6,273 nucleotides of DNA, taken from Salaquimonas sp. (lineage in GTDB: Bacteria; Pseudomonadota; Alphaproteobacteria; Rhizobiales; Rhizobiaceae). Under the pieces are notes generated by a model, which did no database searches, was not told the origin of the DNA, and saw only the letters and a list, made by a program, of their open reading frames with translations. Below, piece by piece: positions 6,093 through 6,273 of this stretch. The DNA is taken from the NCBI GenBank assembly GCA_024639745.1, contig JAHEHW010000110.1:1-6273 (forward strand). Reading direction: 5' to 3'. Within the stretch, counting starts at the first letter, position 1. The number at the start of each line of letters is the position of its first letter. Position numbers and translations under genes: made by a program.

Positions 6093-6273
6093 ATGTCCGA
6101 TTTTAACCTCGAAAAACTGGAAAAGATCGTCGCGGAAAGGGCAAACGTCACTGACGGCTCTTCCTACACGGCTACGCTGGTTTCCTGTGGTGTAGAGAAA
6201 TGCGCTCAAAAATTGGGCGAGGAAGCCGTCGAGACCGCAATTGCCGCCGCGGTTGGTGATAAATGCGGGCTGA
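6093..6273 (+). CDS. hisE: HisE, phosphoribosyl-ATP pyrophosphatase, 3' end beyond the window
   Basis: HisE hydrolyses phosphoribosyl-ATP to phosphoribosyl-AMP and pyrophosphate, the second step of histidine synthesis. The frame from the ATG at 6093 is open for 60 codons to the right edge; full-length proteins are about 107 residues. The N-terminal half shows the expected [12 protein letters not shown] helix (6-17), a SSYTATL segment (23-29) and the signature [13 protein letters not shown] (40-52), whose acidic residues bind Mg in this all-alpha MazG-like fold. It is a stand-alone HisE, not fused to HisI. It begins 22 bp after hisF with no convincing ribosome site (GTAGCTGCAA precedes the ATG), so it may rely on ribosomes arriving from hisF. 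A pantothenate kinase gene often follows hisE in related bacteria, but that lies outside this window. Confidence 0.93.
   Translation, partial: MSDFNLEKLEKIVAERANVTDGSSYTATLVSCGVEKCAQKLGEEAVETAIAAAVGDKCGL

Noticed and set aside
1..6273. Search for CRISPR arrays, tRNA or rRNA genes, transposase fragments, phage or toxin-antitoxin genes
   Set aside because: None seen. There are no spaced direct repeats, cloverleaf-like segments or mobile-element proteins, and all substantial frames are accounted for by housekeeping genes.

Overview
The window looks like a chromosomal core region of an alphaproteobacterium, most likely of the order Hyphomicrobiales (Rhizobiales: the Brucella / Phyllobacterium / Rhizobium side). 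The case rests on protein sequence and gene order. HslV carries an N-terminal extension before its catalytic threonine, HslU is close to the Brucella/rhizobial proteins as I remember them, and a DUF1402-type secreted protein and a DUF2628-like protein flank the hsl and his genes. Base composition is near half GC by eye, lower than in many rhizobia. I cannot name the genus.

Layout. The left half is on the minus strand. It reads, in transcription order, hslV (2566-1991), hslU (1919-612) and the 5' part of a DUF1402-family exported protein gene (524 to beyond the left edge). The right half is on the plus strand: hisB (2735-3340), a short DUF2628-like frame (3475-3786) whose 5' end appears broken at a run of eight T, hisH (3790-4440), hisA (4444-5184), hisF (5297-6070) and the first 60 codons of hisE (6093 to beyond the right edge). 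The two transcription units diverge from a 168-bp region (2567-2734). That region holds a plausible heat-shock-type promoter for hslV and two adjacent inverted repeats upstream of hisB. No stretch longer than about 300 bases lacks a gene.

How the genes work together. HslV (threonine peptidase) and HslU (AAA+ unfoldase) form one ATP-dependent cytoplasmic protease. HisE, HisA, HisH/HisF and HisB are consecutive or near-consecutive enzymes of histidine synthesis: phosphoribosyl-ATP hydrolysis, ProFAR isomerisation, the glutamine-dependent ring-forming step that yields imidazole-glycerol phosphate, and its dehydration. HisG, HisI, HisC, HisD and the HisB-type phosphatase are not in the window. 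Every catalytic residue checked in these enzymes is present.

Most of the window is ordinary housekeeping DNA, and I found no undescribed defence or mobile system. Points worth a second look are the poly-T frameshift in the DUF2628-like gene, the lysozyme-like signature in the DUF1402 protein, the paired inverted repeats upstream of hisB, the absence of an acetyltransferase gene I expected between hslV and hslU (a tiny ORF overlaps the hslU start instead), and an unusually long hisA-hisF spacer.
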